Below, one piece after another: positions 32,343 through 43,900 of a stretch of 64,000 bases of DNA. Each line of letters opens with the position of its first letter. Position 1 is the stretch's first letter. The stretch lies in NCBI RefSeq assembly GCF_001618385.1, contig NZ_BDCR01000002.1, positions 186,001-250,000 of the forward strand, written 5' to 3'. The notes beneath the pieces are model-generated. The model was not told where the DNA came from. It saw only the letters and a list, made by a program, of their open reading frames with translations, and did no database searches. The position numbers were made by a program, and so were the translations under genes. Source of the stretch: Paludibacter jiangxiensis. GTDB lineage: Bacteria; Bacteroidota; Bacteroidia; Bacteroidales; Paludibacteraceae.

Positions 32343-33278
32343 TCAATAGCAAGTGTGACACTCTTCGTCTTTGTTGATGTGCAGGATAAGCATTAGTTCG
32401 TGTGTTCCGGAAGAACTGCGGCTGATGCCACCCACATTATAGTTGTAGCTGTACGAGAGAAATAGTGATTTGTTGACGTTATATCCAATGGTTGCTCCCA
32501 TTTCATTGGGGGTACGGTAAAACAGTCCGGCCTGAAATAAGTCTTCCTGATCGATTGTTTTGAAATAGGCAGTTCCGTTTAATTCCATTTGATAAAGATT
32601 GTGGTTTCTGATTCCGCAAATACCACCTCCAAGATCTATCCGACTGTCTTCTGTGAAGTTTCTGTAAGTGGCGTAAATGAAATTAGAACTGGCAATGTCC
32701 TGATTATTATTTCGGAACATTGAGAAGATATTCTGTGTGGAGATTCCGATTCTTAACGATTTACTGGCAAGTTCAGCCCCCAGATCGGCATTGTAGTGGT
32801 GTGAATTGGCCAATTTCTCATAAAGCATTGGATCGGTTTGGTACTCAACCCTGATTTTGTCCATATCGTACCAAAGACTCTGAAATGAAGCTGCAATGCC
32901 AAGATGTAACCTCCAGTCTTCGTTGATGTTGACTGCATAGGTGTATGATACAGAGACGGATGAACTGTTCGTGTATCCGATTATGTCCTGGTAAGCTTTT
33001 ATGCCGAATTGTGTATTGAGTTTGTCAAGCACGATAGTGCCGGTTGCCATATAGGTAGTGGGTGCTCCCGGAAAACCTAACCACTGTTTTCTCGTTGATA
33101 AGCTTAATGTACTGAGATATTTGTTTGATAAATACGCCGGATTGATGGAGTATAAGTTGTTCCAAAAATCTGTCAGTCGAATGTTTGACTGAGCCTGTAA
33201 CCGTGAGGTTGTACTTATCAAAGTCAGGCTGATCACCAGATATGCGATGATTGTTTTTTTATCTAACCACTGTGACAT
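32343..33278 (-). CDS. PorP/SprF family type IX secretion membrane protein, second copy
   Basis: From Met at 33278 the protein has 311 residues. A signal peptide ends near RLQAQ, then SNIRLTDFWNNLYSINPAYLS, STRKQWLGFPGAPTTYMATG and the barrel segments follow, with a CHTC end, parallel to the copy at 28726. It overlaps the stop of the 2460-residue adhesin gene by 20 bp, so translation is probably coupled. This fits a dedicated partner for that adhesin, as SprF is for SprB. An upstream ATG at 33323 would make a longer overlap and is less likely. Confidence 0.88.
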   Translation of the reverse strand: MSQWLDKKTIIAYLVISLTLISTTSRLQAQSNIRLTDFWNNLYSINPAYLSNKYLSTLSLSTRKQWLGFPGAPTTYMATGTIVLDKLNTQFGIKAYQDIIGYTNSSSVSVSYTYAVNINEDWRLHLGIAASFQSLWYDMDKIRVEYQTDPMLYEKLANSHHYNADLGAELASKSLRIGISTQNIFSMFRNNNQDIASSNFIYATYRNFTEDSRIDLGGGICGIRNHNLYQMELNGTAYFKTIDQEDLFQAGLFYRTPNEMGATIGYNVNKSLFLSYSYNYNVGGISRSSSGTHELMLILHINKDEECHTCY

Positions 33279-36200
33279 AGCCTTCTTTTGTTTTTGTGCC
33301 GTTTGCTGACATGTAATAGACAATATAAAAATAGGTATCCGGAGATACTAGTTTTCCCTTGTAAGTTCCGTCCCAGCCATTGTTGCCTTCGTAAACCAAT
33401 ACTCCATTTCTGTTGTACACTTTTATGTGCCAGCCTTTCAGGAATATATCGTTGTAGCCGTCGTTATTCGGAGTAAAGGTATTCAGATCGGTATCGTTGA
33501 TAATCCATACCCGTTTGCTTGTCGTCGATTTACAACCATACATGTCAGTTGTATTCAGCAGAATGTCATAATATCCATCTTTGGCAATGTTGTACGTGTG
33601 CGTTTGCTTCCAACCACCTGCACTGGAGCTGTCACCAAAATTCCACAGATAATACAGTGCCGGGTGGTCGTCACTCCACAGGTTGATTGTCGGGTCTTTA
33701 AGTGTTACGTTATTTTTATCGCTTAGTATCGGATATTCATGAGATGGATAATACGTTGCAGTGAATGCAAGAGTGTTGTAGCATCCGGCTGTCGTCATGC
33801 CTTTTACGCTGTAGTCGCCATCTCGTCTGATGACGAGTGAGTCCGATACAGAACCGTCATTCCATTTGAAAATGTCAGCACCGCTGGCTTGAATTGTTAT
33901 GGAATCGCCCTTGCAGAGCTTTGGTTCCGGTGCTATTGTAAGTGTCGGAATTGCCTCTACCATGATTGCTTTGGAGTAGATATTGGTACATGACTTTCCC
34001 GTCACGGTTAATTGTACGTTATATATTCCTGCAGACGAGAATTGATGTTGTACTGATTGGGTAGTTGCAGTAGATCCGTCTCCGAACTTCCATAAGTAAC
34101 TATAATTTTCGGTGGCTTCATTGACGATTAAAGCGTCAAACTGATAAGATTTCTTGTTGCAATCGATTAGTTTGTAAGAAATACCAAGTTCAGGAATAAC
34201 TGACGAGGTAGAGACATTTGCGCTGCAACCCCGGCTATCTTTTACGGTGACCGATATCAACCCCGATTGATCGGTGGTGACTGAAGTTCCTGTAGCGTCT
34301 GGCGATCCGCTCGACCAGGTAATTTGATATGGAGGAATACCTCCTGATGTTTTGGCGGTGAAAACCTGATAAAGATGATGTTCAGTACAATTGTAGTCGT
34401 AAGCAGCATTAATTGAAATATTAATCGGATCAGGTCGCATTACGGTAAATTGTTTGGTTAAGTTGCAATTGTTTGCGTCTGAAACGATCACATTATAATT
34501 TCCGGCCTGAATGTTTGTAATGTCTTGCGTCGAAGCATTATTCGACCAGATAAAGTTGTAGGGCGTGGTTCCTCCGGAGACGGTTAATGCTATGGACCCG
34601 CTGTTGACAGTCGAACAATCGAGGGCGTCAGTCACATGGCCGACAACCAATAAGGGTTGTGGTTCCGTGATGATAAAGGTTTTGTCGATGATACAGGGTG
34701 AACCGTCACTGATTTTTACCGAGTAGGTACCGGGTTTCAGATTGTTTCGCTCGTTTCCGGCTGTCGAACCGTCACTCCATACAACGGAGATAGGCTTGCC
34801 TTTGATATTCAACTTGATGCTTCCGTCGTTCGCTCCATAGCAGGATACGTTTTTGACAACCGGCACTATCGTGAAAACGGGAGGCGGAGCAATGGTGACA
34901 GTAGCGCTTTTTTGACAGTTATTAGCATCAGTGACTGTAATAATATAGTCGCCGGGAGATAAATTATCCTGTGCAGTACCTGTCGCAAGATTACTCCATG
35001 CTGTTTTGTAGGGTGCTGTTCCGCCCGAAATGGTCAGTTTGATAGATGCATTATCGGCGCCATAACAAGTAACTGGTGTTGTGGCTGCTTCTATAACAAT
35101 ATCCGGATTTTGGGTGAGATCCCTCTCCAATATGGCAATGCAGCCATTTTGATCTGTAACGTTCAGCGTATAATGACCGGCTTTAAGATCTGTGATGTTT
35201 TGGTTGGTGCTTGTATAGCCGTCAGGTCCCGACCATAAATAATTGTACCCTAATACTCCCGGAGATGTTTTTATTGGAGTTCCACCGGTGGCAGTTACCG
35301 AAACGGCTCCGGTAGCAGAACCATAACATAAAATATTTGTTTGACTTACAAGAGTGACTGTTAACTCTGTCGGTTCTTCAATTTTATATGACATTGTTTT
35401 GGGACCACAATGGTTTGCGTCACTGACAGTCACTTCGTATTTTCCAGGAGACAAATTGGATATATCTTCGGAGGTGGCATAAGAAATTCCGTCTTTTATC
35501 CAGACGAAAGAGTAGGGCAGAGTTCCTCCTTTCAAAGAGATGGAAACAGATCCATTGTGAGCACCATGGCAGGTAATGTCTTTTTTACTATCGGTAGAAA
35601 TCACAATGTCGTCCGGCTCTGTGATCGTATAAGTGTTTGCAAACTGGCATGGGCTGTTATCGCTTACAACAAGAGAATATGTTCCCGGTTTCAGGTTTGA
35701 AATGTTGGTTGTGGTCGCGGTAAATCCATCAGGGCCAGTCCATGCAATGTTTTGGGGAGAACCTGATGAGAAAGGAACACCTCCCGAAATAGTGCAGTTT
35801 ATTGCACCGTTATTACTGCCATAACAGGTGCAGTGGCTGATGTCGGCAACCACCTTGATGGATGGATTGACGGTTACGACGATAGAGAACGGATTTCCGG
35901 TACATGAGCCGGATGTCGGTGTGACGGTATATGTTGCCGTGGCCGGTGTAGTCCCTGTGTTTGTCAGCAGTTGGCTGATTATTGTCTGAGGAGCGGCTTG
36001 CGCTGAAGTGCCTGTAATTGCTCCCGAAGGAGAAATAACCGGATTTGTCCACATATAGGTAGTGCCTGTAGGAACTATGTCGGGAGACTTGTCTTCCGGA
36101 GAAACTGTGAAGCTAGTGCCACTGCAAATCAGTGCTGCTTTTGTTGCAATGACAGCTTTGGGGTTTACCGTAATTTGAGCTGGTTTCGATACGAGATTTG

Positions 36201-39200
36201 AACATCCGTCTATAGTGAATGTTATTGTGCAATAATAGTAAACGGTTCCGGGGGCATTCGTGGCGGGCTTGTATTTGCTATCGGTAGCTCCCGGAATTGC
36301 CGTGCCGGAGGTGTTGTCATTGTTTATAGTACTATACCACTGGTAATCAGGAGTACCTGCCCCGTCCTGATAAGCAACGGTGAGGTCGGCTGCCGTTTCG
36401 CCAATGCAATAAGTGGCTTGTTTAGGCTCATCTGTAAATGAAGCTTTCTTCTTTACGGTTACAACTGCGGTGTTGCTGGTAGCGTCACATCCCACTCCGT
36501 CTTGTGTGATTTTGCAGTAATAATACGTGATGCCGGTGGCTGCGGAAGGAGGCATATATGTCGCATCGGTAGCGCCAGTGATGCTGCTTCCCGAAGAGGT
36601 GTTGTCTGTTGTGTTGCTGTACCATTGGTAATAAAACGCGCCGATGCCATCTTTGGCTTCAACCTGTAATGCTGTCGGATTCCCGTTTTGACACACCGTT
36701 TGCGGGGTCAAAGGCTGTGTGGTGATTGTGGGGTCGTCAACAATAATCATTTTTGCAAGATCGCTTGTCATAGATCCGCAATTGTTGCCCGACAGTTTTA
36801 TTGCTACATAGTAATATTTTGTGCCGGCAGAAGTAAATGGCGACGGAGTATAAGAAGCACCTGTTGCTCCCGGAATTGCAGTGCCGCCACTGTTTGATTC
36901 AGTGGAATTTTCATACCATTGGTAAGATGCGGTACCGGCACCTCCTGTATATGTTGCCGTAAGAGGCTGGCTTGATCCTCCCACGCAAATTTTTTGCTCT
37001 GGAATCGGTTGCTTGTCAATTGTAGGTATAGCATTCACTACCACTGTGGCTGTTGTCGATTTTAATGTAGAGCATCCACCCGAGGGTAAATCTATTTGGC
37101 AGTAATAATACTTGGTACCAACTTCATTGGTAGGTGGTATGTAACTGTCGGTTGTCGCATAGTCAATTGAGGCCGAGCTTGTCCCGTCTGCGTTTGTGGA
37201 GTACCATTTATAAGTTGGAGTGCCCACTCCGTTTTGATACTTAACGGAAAGAGGTGTCGCAATCCCGTTCATACATACTTCGCTCGATTGTGGTTGTTCA
37301 ATAATCTCCGCAGCTTCATTCACGATGACGGTTGCTATATCGCTGGTGACATAGCAGCCGGCGCCATCCGGCTGAGTAACCAGGCAATAATAGTATAACG
37401 TACCGACGGCTGAGGTAGCCGGATTGTAAGTGCTTGATGTTGCTCCGTCAATCGGAGTACCTGATCCAATGACATTGGTTGTGCATTTATACCATTGATA
37501 AGCAAATACATTAATGCCTCCATTGGCAACCACAGTGAGTGGGTCTGGTGTTGCTTTCTTGCAGAGTGTTTGGCTAGCTTTAGGTTGAGTGGTGATAGTG
37601 GGCTTGTCTACCACTTTAACATTTGCGGTGTTACTTGTTACCGGGGCACATCCGCTACCTTCCGATTGTACAATTACGTAATAGGAATAGGTGTCCGGTA
37701 TGGTAGATGGTGGAGGTGTGTAAGTCGAACCGGTAGCCAATGTTCCCGGGGTAGATTCCGGGGTGGAATGCCATTGATACGAATAAAAACCGTCGCCGCC
37801 GGTGACACTAACCGATAGAGGGGTAGTGATGATTCCATCAACACATAGTGGTTTAGAGTCTTTGGGTTGCAATACGATGGATACTTTGTCGTAAATCGTC
37901 ACGGCAGCTGGGATTGTAGCTAATTCAGAGCATCCTCCCTCAAAACTAATCTTACAATAGTAGAATTTTGTCCCCGCAGGTGTTCCCGGAGGATTAAAAG
38001 TTGATGACTTCTCTTCTGTAAGTTCTGTGCCTCCACTGTTACTACTGCTCGTGTTGCTGTACCATTGATAAGCAGGAGTGCCGGTAAAGTTGCTTGCCGT
38101 TACGCTAAGTGCCGCCGGGGTATCTCCGATACATGCCTTGCCTGATTTCGGCTGATCGCTGATTGAAGGTCCGGGGTTCACCGTGATTGTATAAGTTACA
38201 GGAGTGCCATCGCAACCACCCAAAGAAGGCGTAATGGTGTAGCTTAGCGTTTGTGGGTTCGTACTTACGTTAGTGATTGTCTGAATTGGGATAGCGCTTG
38301 CCGTACCGTTGGTAATGTAATTCTTTAGATTGTTATTGATGGTAGCGCTCCATTTGAAGGTCGTTCCTGGAATATCAGGTATTAAAGTAACAGCGGTTGT
38401 CGGTTGACCGGAACAGGTAGTCTGCGACAAATCTGTATTGTTGATCTTTGGAACCGGTTTTACGGTAACCGTTTGTGTGGATGTTGCCGATGTTCCACAT
38501 TCATTAGTTACCGACAAAGAGACAGTCCCTGAGTTGTTATAGGCAATAGCCCCTGGATTTGACTGGGTTGACGTGGCAGGTGTTCCGCCCGGGAAAGTCC
38601 AGTTGTAAGTTGGTTGATCCGTGTCGGGAGTCCCTTTTTCTAATGTATAAATGGATGGAGTTACTGACCCCGGACCACAGATACTTGCAATAGGACTGAT
38701 AGAAACACTGGGCACCCCTTTTACAATAATCTCTTTGGTATCGGAAGTTATGCTGCCGCATGCACTTGTTACGGTAAGCGATAAACGATAAGTTCCCGGT
38801 GTAGTAAATGTAAATGTTGGAGTCGCAACAGTCAGACTATTGTAAGTGTACTGGGCAGGATAGGTTCCTCCGAATCCCGGAGTATATGAAATTTTCCATA
38901 AGTAAGTAGGTGTGCTGCATGTATTACTGGTAATCGTATTAGTCACTTTGCTGGTTAACGGAGAGCAGCCGGTTGTTTTATCTACATCAAATGTGGGTTT
39001 TGTTGGGGTTGGTTCAACACAGATGGTTTGTGTCTTTTGATCGATGCCACAGTTACTACCTTCTTTTAATGTAATTGTATATGTTCCTGCAATGGTAAAA
39101 ACGGGGCATATGGAAAAGCTTCCTGATGTCCATGTGTTTGTGTTGTCAGAGCCTCTGTCATTACCTAGGGAACCACTATTTAAAACGACTCCGTCAGAAG

Positions 39201-40641
39201 GTGTAATACTCCAGATGACTTTTGGCCCGCTACATCCATTAGAGCTTGCTTGTGAACCATCCGTAGAGTTGTTTGAGAGACAAATAGGTGTGTTAATGCA
39301 AGTTTGTGTCGACGGGAGCGTGTAGTTGGCTTTTGGCGGAGTAGAAATATATATGGGTACGACACTTACAGCAGATGTTCCACAGGGATTGGTAGCTACA
39401 ATTTTAGCATAAAATGAATCAGAATATGTCGTAGAACCGTCAGAGCTTGATGTTCCACAGGACGATTTCAAGAAAGTGTGTGTTACCTGAGATGGTGCTG
39501 GATGATTGAATACCTCAGGAGAAGAACCGTCATTAAATGTAACAGTATAGGTGGTACCTGGTGGGTTATTTTCTGTTCCGGTAATAGGGAAAGTTAAAGG
39601 ACTCGTTATACAAATGTCTGTATTCCCAGGGTTTCCTAGTGAAACCGCCGGATTAGAGCCTACAAAGACAATATATTTCTGAATTGCGATACAACCATTT
39701 GATCCGGTGATTTTATAGGTTAAATTCCATAAACCAGCTGGATAAGTGTGTTTTACGGTGCTCCAGGCTGCGTTTTGAGATAAGGGAGCAGAACCATCCC
39801 CCCATATTATCTCATAAGTGGAGTTAATTGCTGGCGTTGTGGAAAGGTTAGTAAATGTAATTTCTGTAGTTGAATTACTACACGTTTTGAAAGTCTGAAT
39901 GCCATTAAATGTTGTTGATGTTTTATCTGATGTAAGACTGGCATCTGGTATTTTATTTACAGATATTGTTTTAGTAGATATTTGACTGCAGGTTGTTCCA
40001 TTGTCCGTTACCGTTAATTTAACATCGAAATTTTGAGTGTAACTTCCGAATGCCATAAAGGTATGAGAGGGATTTGATTCCGAAGAAGTTGAGCCATCAC
40101 CAAAATTCCAAGAGTACTTATAAGAGCCGGTTCCTGGTGCCGAGGGAGTGAACAGAACCCCATTTCCGGTACATTGATTATCCGTAAAAGCGAAATCCAC
40201 AGTTGGGTTTGCATATACGTTTACAGTAACAGCTTGCGAACTTATATCCACAGGATTATTGTCTTTGTCGGTAACTTTCTTGAGGGTATAAGTGGATATG
40301 CCTGGAGTAGATGTTGGTACATTCAGGGTTACTGTTTCTGTGCCGGATGTTGTAATCGTTAAGTCAGCCCCAGTGTTGATGGTGTATGTGAAAGTGTAGG
40401 GTGCCCCACCTCCTGTCCCTGAGAACGTAATTACAGGCGATACCCCGTTTTGACAGACCGAATTTGAGTTAGCAGATATGCTCGCCGATAATGCTGTTGT
40501 TTGCGCAGAGCTTTTGCTGGTCTGTGTTTGCTTTTGTTTGAAAGATTTCCCGGATGATGATACCCTGTTTATTGCTTGCGTGAGTGTGCTGTAGAGGAAG
40601 ATACAGAGTACAAGATAAATGAGTCTGGCCGGGGATTTCAT
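33259..40641 (-). CDS. Giant SprB-like type IX adhesin (2460 aa)
   Basis: After a signal peptide (about 1-23) come PKD-like domains in the first 800 residues (for example YKYSWNFGDGSTSSESNPSH). Seven Ig-like repeats of about 93 residues follow (about 827-1484), each with QP...C, a YQWYS-type strand and an YYYC-type strand. Then come six clear and one degenerate SprB repeats (about 1600-2150; CYG...G, ISGG, LKPGTYSLVVSD), two more PKD-like domains, and the type B CTD at about 2386-2460 (PNNDGYNDIFLKGWHIKVYN). It should be a long, surface-bound adhesin exported by SprA. A TAACTTTG element at 40804-40797 (minus) may be its promoter. Confidence 0.9.
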   Translation of the reverse strand: MKSPARLIYLVLCIFLYSTLTQAINRVSSSGKSFKQKQTQTSKSSAQTTALSASISANSNSVCQNGVSPVITFSGTGGGAPYTFTYTINTGADLTITTSGTETVTLNVPTSTPGISTYTLKKVTDKDNNPVDISSQAVTVNVYANPTVDFAFTDNQCTGNGVLFTPSAPGTGSYKYSWNFGDGSTSSESNPSHTFMAFGSYTQNFDVKLTVTDNGTTCSQISTKTISVNKIPDASLTSDKTSTTFNGIQTFKTCSNSTTEITFTNLSTTPAINSTYEIIWGDGSAPLSQNAAWSTVKHTYPAGLWNLTYKITGSNGCIAIQKYIVFVGSNPAVSLGNPGNTDICITSPLTFPITGTENNPPGTTYTVTFNDGSSPEVFNHPAPSQVTHTFLKSSCGTSSSDGSTTYSDSFYAKIVATNPCGTSAVSVVPIYISTPPKANYTLPSTQTCINTPICLSNNSTDGSQASSNGCSGPKVIWSITPSDGVVLNSGSLGNDRGSDNTNTWTSGSFSICPVFTIAGTYTITLKEGSNCGIDQKTQTICVEPTPTKPTFDVDKTTGCSPLTSKVTNTITSNTCSTPTYLWKISYTPGFGGTYPAQYTYNSLTVATPTFTFTTPGTYRLSLTVTSACGSITSDTKEIIVKGVPSVSISPIASICGPGSVTPSIYTLEKGTPDTDQPTYNWTFPGGTPATSTQSNPGAIAYNNSGTVSLSVTNECGTSATSTQTVTVKPVPKINNTDLSQTTCSGQPTTAVTLIPDIPGTTFKWSATINNNLKNYITNGTASAIPIQTITNVSTNPQTLSYTITPSLGGCDGTPVTYTITVNPGPSISDQPKSGKACIGDTPAALSVTASNFTGTPAYQWYSNTSSSNSGGTELTEEKSSTFNPPGTPAGTKFYYCKISFEGGCSELATIPAAVTIYDKVSIVLQPKDSKPLCVDGIITTPLSVSVTGGDGFYSYQWHSTPESTPGTLATGSTYTPPPSTIPDTYSYYVIVQSEGSGCAPVTSNTANVKVVDKPTITTQPKASQTLCKKATPDPLTVVANGGINVFAYQWYKCTTNVIGSGTPIDGATSSTYNPATSAVGTLYYYCLVTQPDGAGCYVTSDIATVIVNEAAEIIEQPQSSEVCMNGIATPLSVKYQNGVGTPTYKWYSTNADGTSSASIDYATTDSYIPPTNEVGTKYYYCQIDLPSGGCSTLKSTTATVVVNAIPTIDKQPIPEQKICVGGSSQPLTATYTGGAGTASYQWYENSTESNSGGTAIPGATGASYTPSPFTSAGTKYYYVAIKLSGNNCGSMTSDLAKMIIVDDPTITTQPLTPQTVCQNGNPTALQVEAKDGIGAFYYQWYSNTTDNTSSGSSITGATDATYMPPSAATGITYYYCKITQDGVGCDATSNTAVVTVKKKASFTDEPKQATYCIGETAADLTVAYQDGAGTPDYQWYSTINNDNTSGTAIPGATDSKYKPATNAPGTVYYYCTITFTIDGCSNLVSKPAQITVNPKAVIATKAALICSGTSFTVSPEDKSPDIVPTGTTYMWTNPVISPSGAITGTSAQAAPQTIISQLLTNTGTTPATATYTVTPTSGSCTGNPFSIVVTVNPSIKVVADISHCTCYGSNNGAINCTISGGVPFSSGSPQNIAWTGPDGFTATTTNISNLKPGTYSLVVSDNSPCQFANTYTITEPDDIVISTDSKKDITCHGAHNGSVSISLKGGTLPYSFVWIKDGISYATSEDISNLSPGKYEVTVSDANHCGPKTMSYKIEEPTELTVTLVSQTNILCYGSATGAVSVTATGGTPIKTSPGVLGYNYLWSGPDGYTSTNQNITDLKAGHYTLNVTDQNGCIAILERDLTQNPDIVIEAATTPVTCYGADNASIKLTISGGTAPYKTAWSNLATGTAQDNLSPGDYIITVTDANNCQKSATVTIAPPPVFTIVPVVKNVSCYGANDGSIKLNIKGKPISVVWSDGSTAGNERNNLKPGTYSVKISDGSPCIIDKTFIITEPQPLLVVGHVTDALDCSTVNSGSIALTVSGGTTPYNFIWSNNASTQDITNIQAGNYNVIVSDANNCNLTKQFTVMRPDPINISINAAYDYNCTEHHLYQVFTAKTSGGIPPYQITWSSGSPDATGTSVTTDQSGLISVTVKDSRGCSANVSTSSVIPELGISYKLIDCNKKSYQFDALIVNEATENYSYLWKFGDGSTATTQSVQHQFSSAGIYNVQLTVTGKSCTNIYSKAIMVEAIPTLTIAPEPKLCKGDSITIQASGADIFKWNDGSVSDSLVIRRDGDYSVKGMTTAGCYNTLAFTATYYPSHEYPILSDKNNVTLKDPTINLWSDDHPALYYLWNFGDSSSAGGWKQTHTYNIAKDGYYDILLNTTDMYGCKSTTSKRVWIINDTDLNTFTPNNDGYNDIFLKGWHIKVYNRNGVLVYEGNNGWDGTYKGKLVSPDTYFYIVYYMSANGTKTKEGYVTVVR

Positions 40642-40796
40642 CTGAAATAATACGTTTTAATTGTAATGCTAAATTCATAAAATGAAGAATTTTTGCTCGC
40701 AAAAAAACTTCTTTTTTGTGGGATCTACACTATCAAGCAGAAATAGTCTTTCAGCTTTTATATAGTCGGTTAGCGTAGCTTTTATGAAAGAAAAAG

Positions 40797-40804
40797 CAAA
40801 GTTA
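40797..40804 (-). promoter_or_regulatory. -7 promoter element of the adhesin gene
   Basis: TAACTTTG on the minus strand fits TAnnTTTG. It lies about 155 bp before the start at 40641. No -33 TTG is found at 19-21 nt. Confidence 0.4.
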
Positions 40805-40886
40805 CAATTTTATTTTTGTTTTATTTGGTTATGAAAATATTAAGATATGGAAGAGGTATTGAAGTATACTCCGGTCAGATGAAATA

Positions 40887-40920
40887 AAAAATCCGCAATC
40901 AAATCTGAGTGCGGATTTTT
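40887..40920 (-). terminator. Terminator after sprA
   Basis: AAAAATCCGCA (40887-40897) pairs with TGCGGATTTTT (40910-40920) around a 12-nt loop. The stem has T-runs on either strand. Confidence 0.8.
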
Positions 40921-40941
40921 ATATGGGTTGAACACCAATCG

Positions 40942-43900
40942 TTATCTTGTCAGCAAGAACTTGAAAGTAACACCGAAGTTGGTGGTTGACATCGGATAGG
41001 ACGTTGATATAAGAGGGTTGCTCATGTTGCGGTCGTAGTAAAGCTTGATATTGATCATGGAACTGAATACGTAATCGCCTGACACTTTGATGGTCGTTGT
41101 TGTGCCGCCATCCGTAGGCTGAACGTTGTCGCTTTCAATGTTGCGCATCAGGCTCTTGGTGTCACGTACTGAAAAATCGCATCGCAGGGTCAGATCGTTC
41201 TTTACTTTCGATTGCTTATTCTTCATTTTCAAAATCAGGTTGAAGTCCTTAATCATATAGCCGAAGCCAACAACCCATTCTTTACTCAGTATTTCCATGA
41301 TCTGTGCACTGGTAATATTGAGGCTGAGATTGCGCTGTGTGTTATACATCAGGCGTGTAGATAAGCTGTTCTTTAGAGCTGCATCTACACCAATCAAAGG
41401 CATGAAGGCTTCTGTAAGGGTTACCGACCCGATATTGTATTGCGAAGAAGGAATCGGATTGCCGGTGGTGACATCTTTAATGAAACCCATGCTGCCGTTG
41501 CTTGCCCAGTTGGAATATGAAGTGTATGCTGCAATTGTGTAATCACAGTTGTATGCGTGATTTAATGTTAACGATTTCAGGTATTTGGCTACGATTGGAA
41601 TCGTTGATAGTCCGTCGAATGAAATGCGCCAGTTCGGGAGCGACTGTAAAAGCGAAGGGAACAGTCCCAACTTATTGCCCGAAACAGAATGGCCTCCGTA
41701 TGCCGCAAGAAATGCAGGAATCAAAACATCTGCCGAATTCGGATTGACACTCCCGTTTTTCGAATCGTAAGTGGCTCCGGCTAATACATTTCCTTCCATA
41801 AAGCCGGAATTAGGATAACGTTGTCCGGCATATTTCTGCTCAATCAAACGGGCAACTTCAGCTCTGTTGGATTTGAATTTCCGATAGATTTCGGAGCTGA
41901 AACCATTAGTCGCGTTGCCGCTGCTCTTGAAGAATGTTCCAATGGCGATGTAGCTCATGTGGAAACTGCCGGTATAAGTAGTTGGCATTCCTTTATACAT
42001 GAATTCCATCGACGTTTGTCCGGCCTGGAACCATTTCTGGGCAAGGTCGATTTTGAGTCCCGGAAGCGGTTCAAGATTTAAGCGCGCTTCAAAGTCTTTG
42101 GTGGTTGCAAACGTGGCCGGGTTGATTACGGTGTCATTCGAGATTAGCCATCCTCTATCCAGAGCTTTAGAGACAAAACTTTTGTCAAAGAAGCCGAGGC
42201 TGAAGTCAACGCCGGGCGCTGTGCTTCCCATTAGTGTAGACTGGCCGAACCATTTGCTTGTACCCGCAAAACCAGGCAATGTCAGGTTCTGGCTGTACCG
42301 GTAAGAGATGCTCCCTCTGCGTATCATCATTAAAGTACGCACAGCATAATCAACCAATTGACGGGAAACTCCGGCATCATTTGGATTTTGCGTACTGATA
42401 TTGACGCTGGCGTTTACACGTTTAGTCAGTGGAGCTATTTCAATTGTGTTTGCGTCTACCAGTTTGTATTTCAGGTTGACGGGTTTCCCCAGACTGTCCA
42501 TCGCCGTTATAGTGAACTTGGTCGAATTTAACCGGTGCGTCAGCTTTAAAGGCTTGTCTTTTTCGATGGTTATGTTTTGCCTGAAAGATCGGGGCCGAAA
42601 TTGTTGCGCCCTGTTATTGGAGCTGAACTTCTTGTTGATATCGCTCAGAAACTTAATCTTGTTGTAAAGCATCTCAAAATTAAACTGAGCGTCAGACTGT
42701 GTTTGTGCTGTACTGCTGATCGTGTTTCCGACATTCAGCTTGGATGCCGTTGTTACACCGGTTTGCCAGTCATAGTTTGCCGTGTACTGAATTCGCGCAG
42801 TTGTGAAGTCCAGATAGGGCAATTTGTTGATTGGGAGCGTGTAGTTTGCCGTGAACATCTGTTGGTATAACAACGGACGTCCAAGGTTCGCAAGGCTATG
42901 TTTGATCGAGTCTTTCCAAACTTTGTATTCGTCGGGGAAGAGGTTCTTGTCAACCGGAACATATGGCTCGTCGATGCGCGAATTTGTGCTGGATGAGAAT
43001 GTAAATGACAAACCTCTTGTCAGGTCGAGTTTTACGTCAAACCTCCTGTCCCAAAGGAAATCACGGCTAAACGTCAACAAATCTCTCTTGTCTTGTACTC
43101 CTCCGGCATTGATTACGTCATAGTCCCGTGTCTGAGTTTGAGAATAGGTACGGGTAATGCTGGTGTTGTACGCAATCTGGCTCGGAATGAGATTGATATT
43201 AAATTCGCTGATTAGCTTTAATAGAGGCGACCTCAGGGCTTTCACATTTTTGAATGGTTCCCACGGTTTTGGCATCGTGTTGTATATATAGCTGAATGCC
43301 CCTCGGTAATCGTTCGAATAACTGTAAATCACATCAGGACTTTTATCGCTGGAATGATTGTAAGCGTATGAAAATGAGAAGTTGGCCGGGTCGTACAACT
43401 GAGGCGTTTTACTTCTTATGTCAACTCTGGCATTCGTGATGTTAAAGCTCGTTGTGGTATGCCGGGTTTGGGCAAATGATAAGATAGAGTCACGCTGAGC
43501 CTTCGAAATCGCTGATTTCAAAGCGTCAGACAACAAAATGTCGCCATCCAGCGGATTGTATTTCGGTCGTATAATTTCGTTTGACGTAGAGAAGAATACC
43601 GGAATATTCACCTTCGCTTTTTCCGGGAAGAACTTGCCCAGTTGAACGGTGGTGGATATATTGTATTGATACTCATTGTCCAGACTTCGGCCAAGAATAT
43701 TTTGTTCTATACTTCCAAATCCGGCTGTGACGAACTTCCCTGACGCGTTGATCATTCCCAGATCAGAGAGGGCAACTGATGCGTTTGCCGTTCCGGCCCA
43801 GCCTCCACCTTCTTCAAAATCGTTGAGGCTAAATTCATCAAACCAGACTTCTCCGTTCTTTACGGCACGACTGTTATTCCTGATACCAATCATCACAGAC

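Larger units (their letters stand above)
40642..40941. other. Interval between the adhesin gene and sprA
   Basis: It holds the likely adhesin promoter element TAACTTTG (minus strand, 40804-40797) and the sprA terminator at 40887-40920. No gene is visible. Confidence 0.55.

Noticed and set aside
36200-38150. Regular repeats of about 280 bp
   Set aside because: They encode the Ig-like domains of the adhesin and are coding, not an intergenic array.
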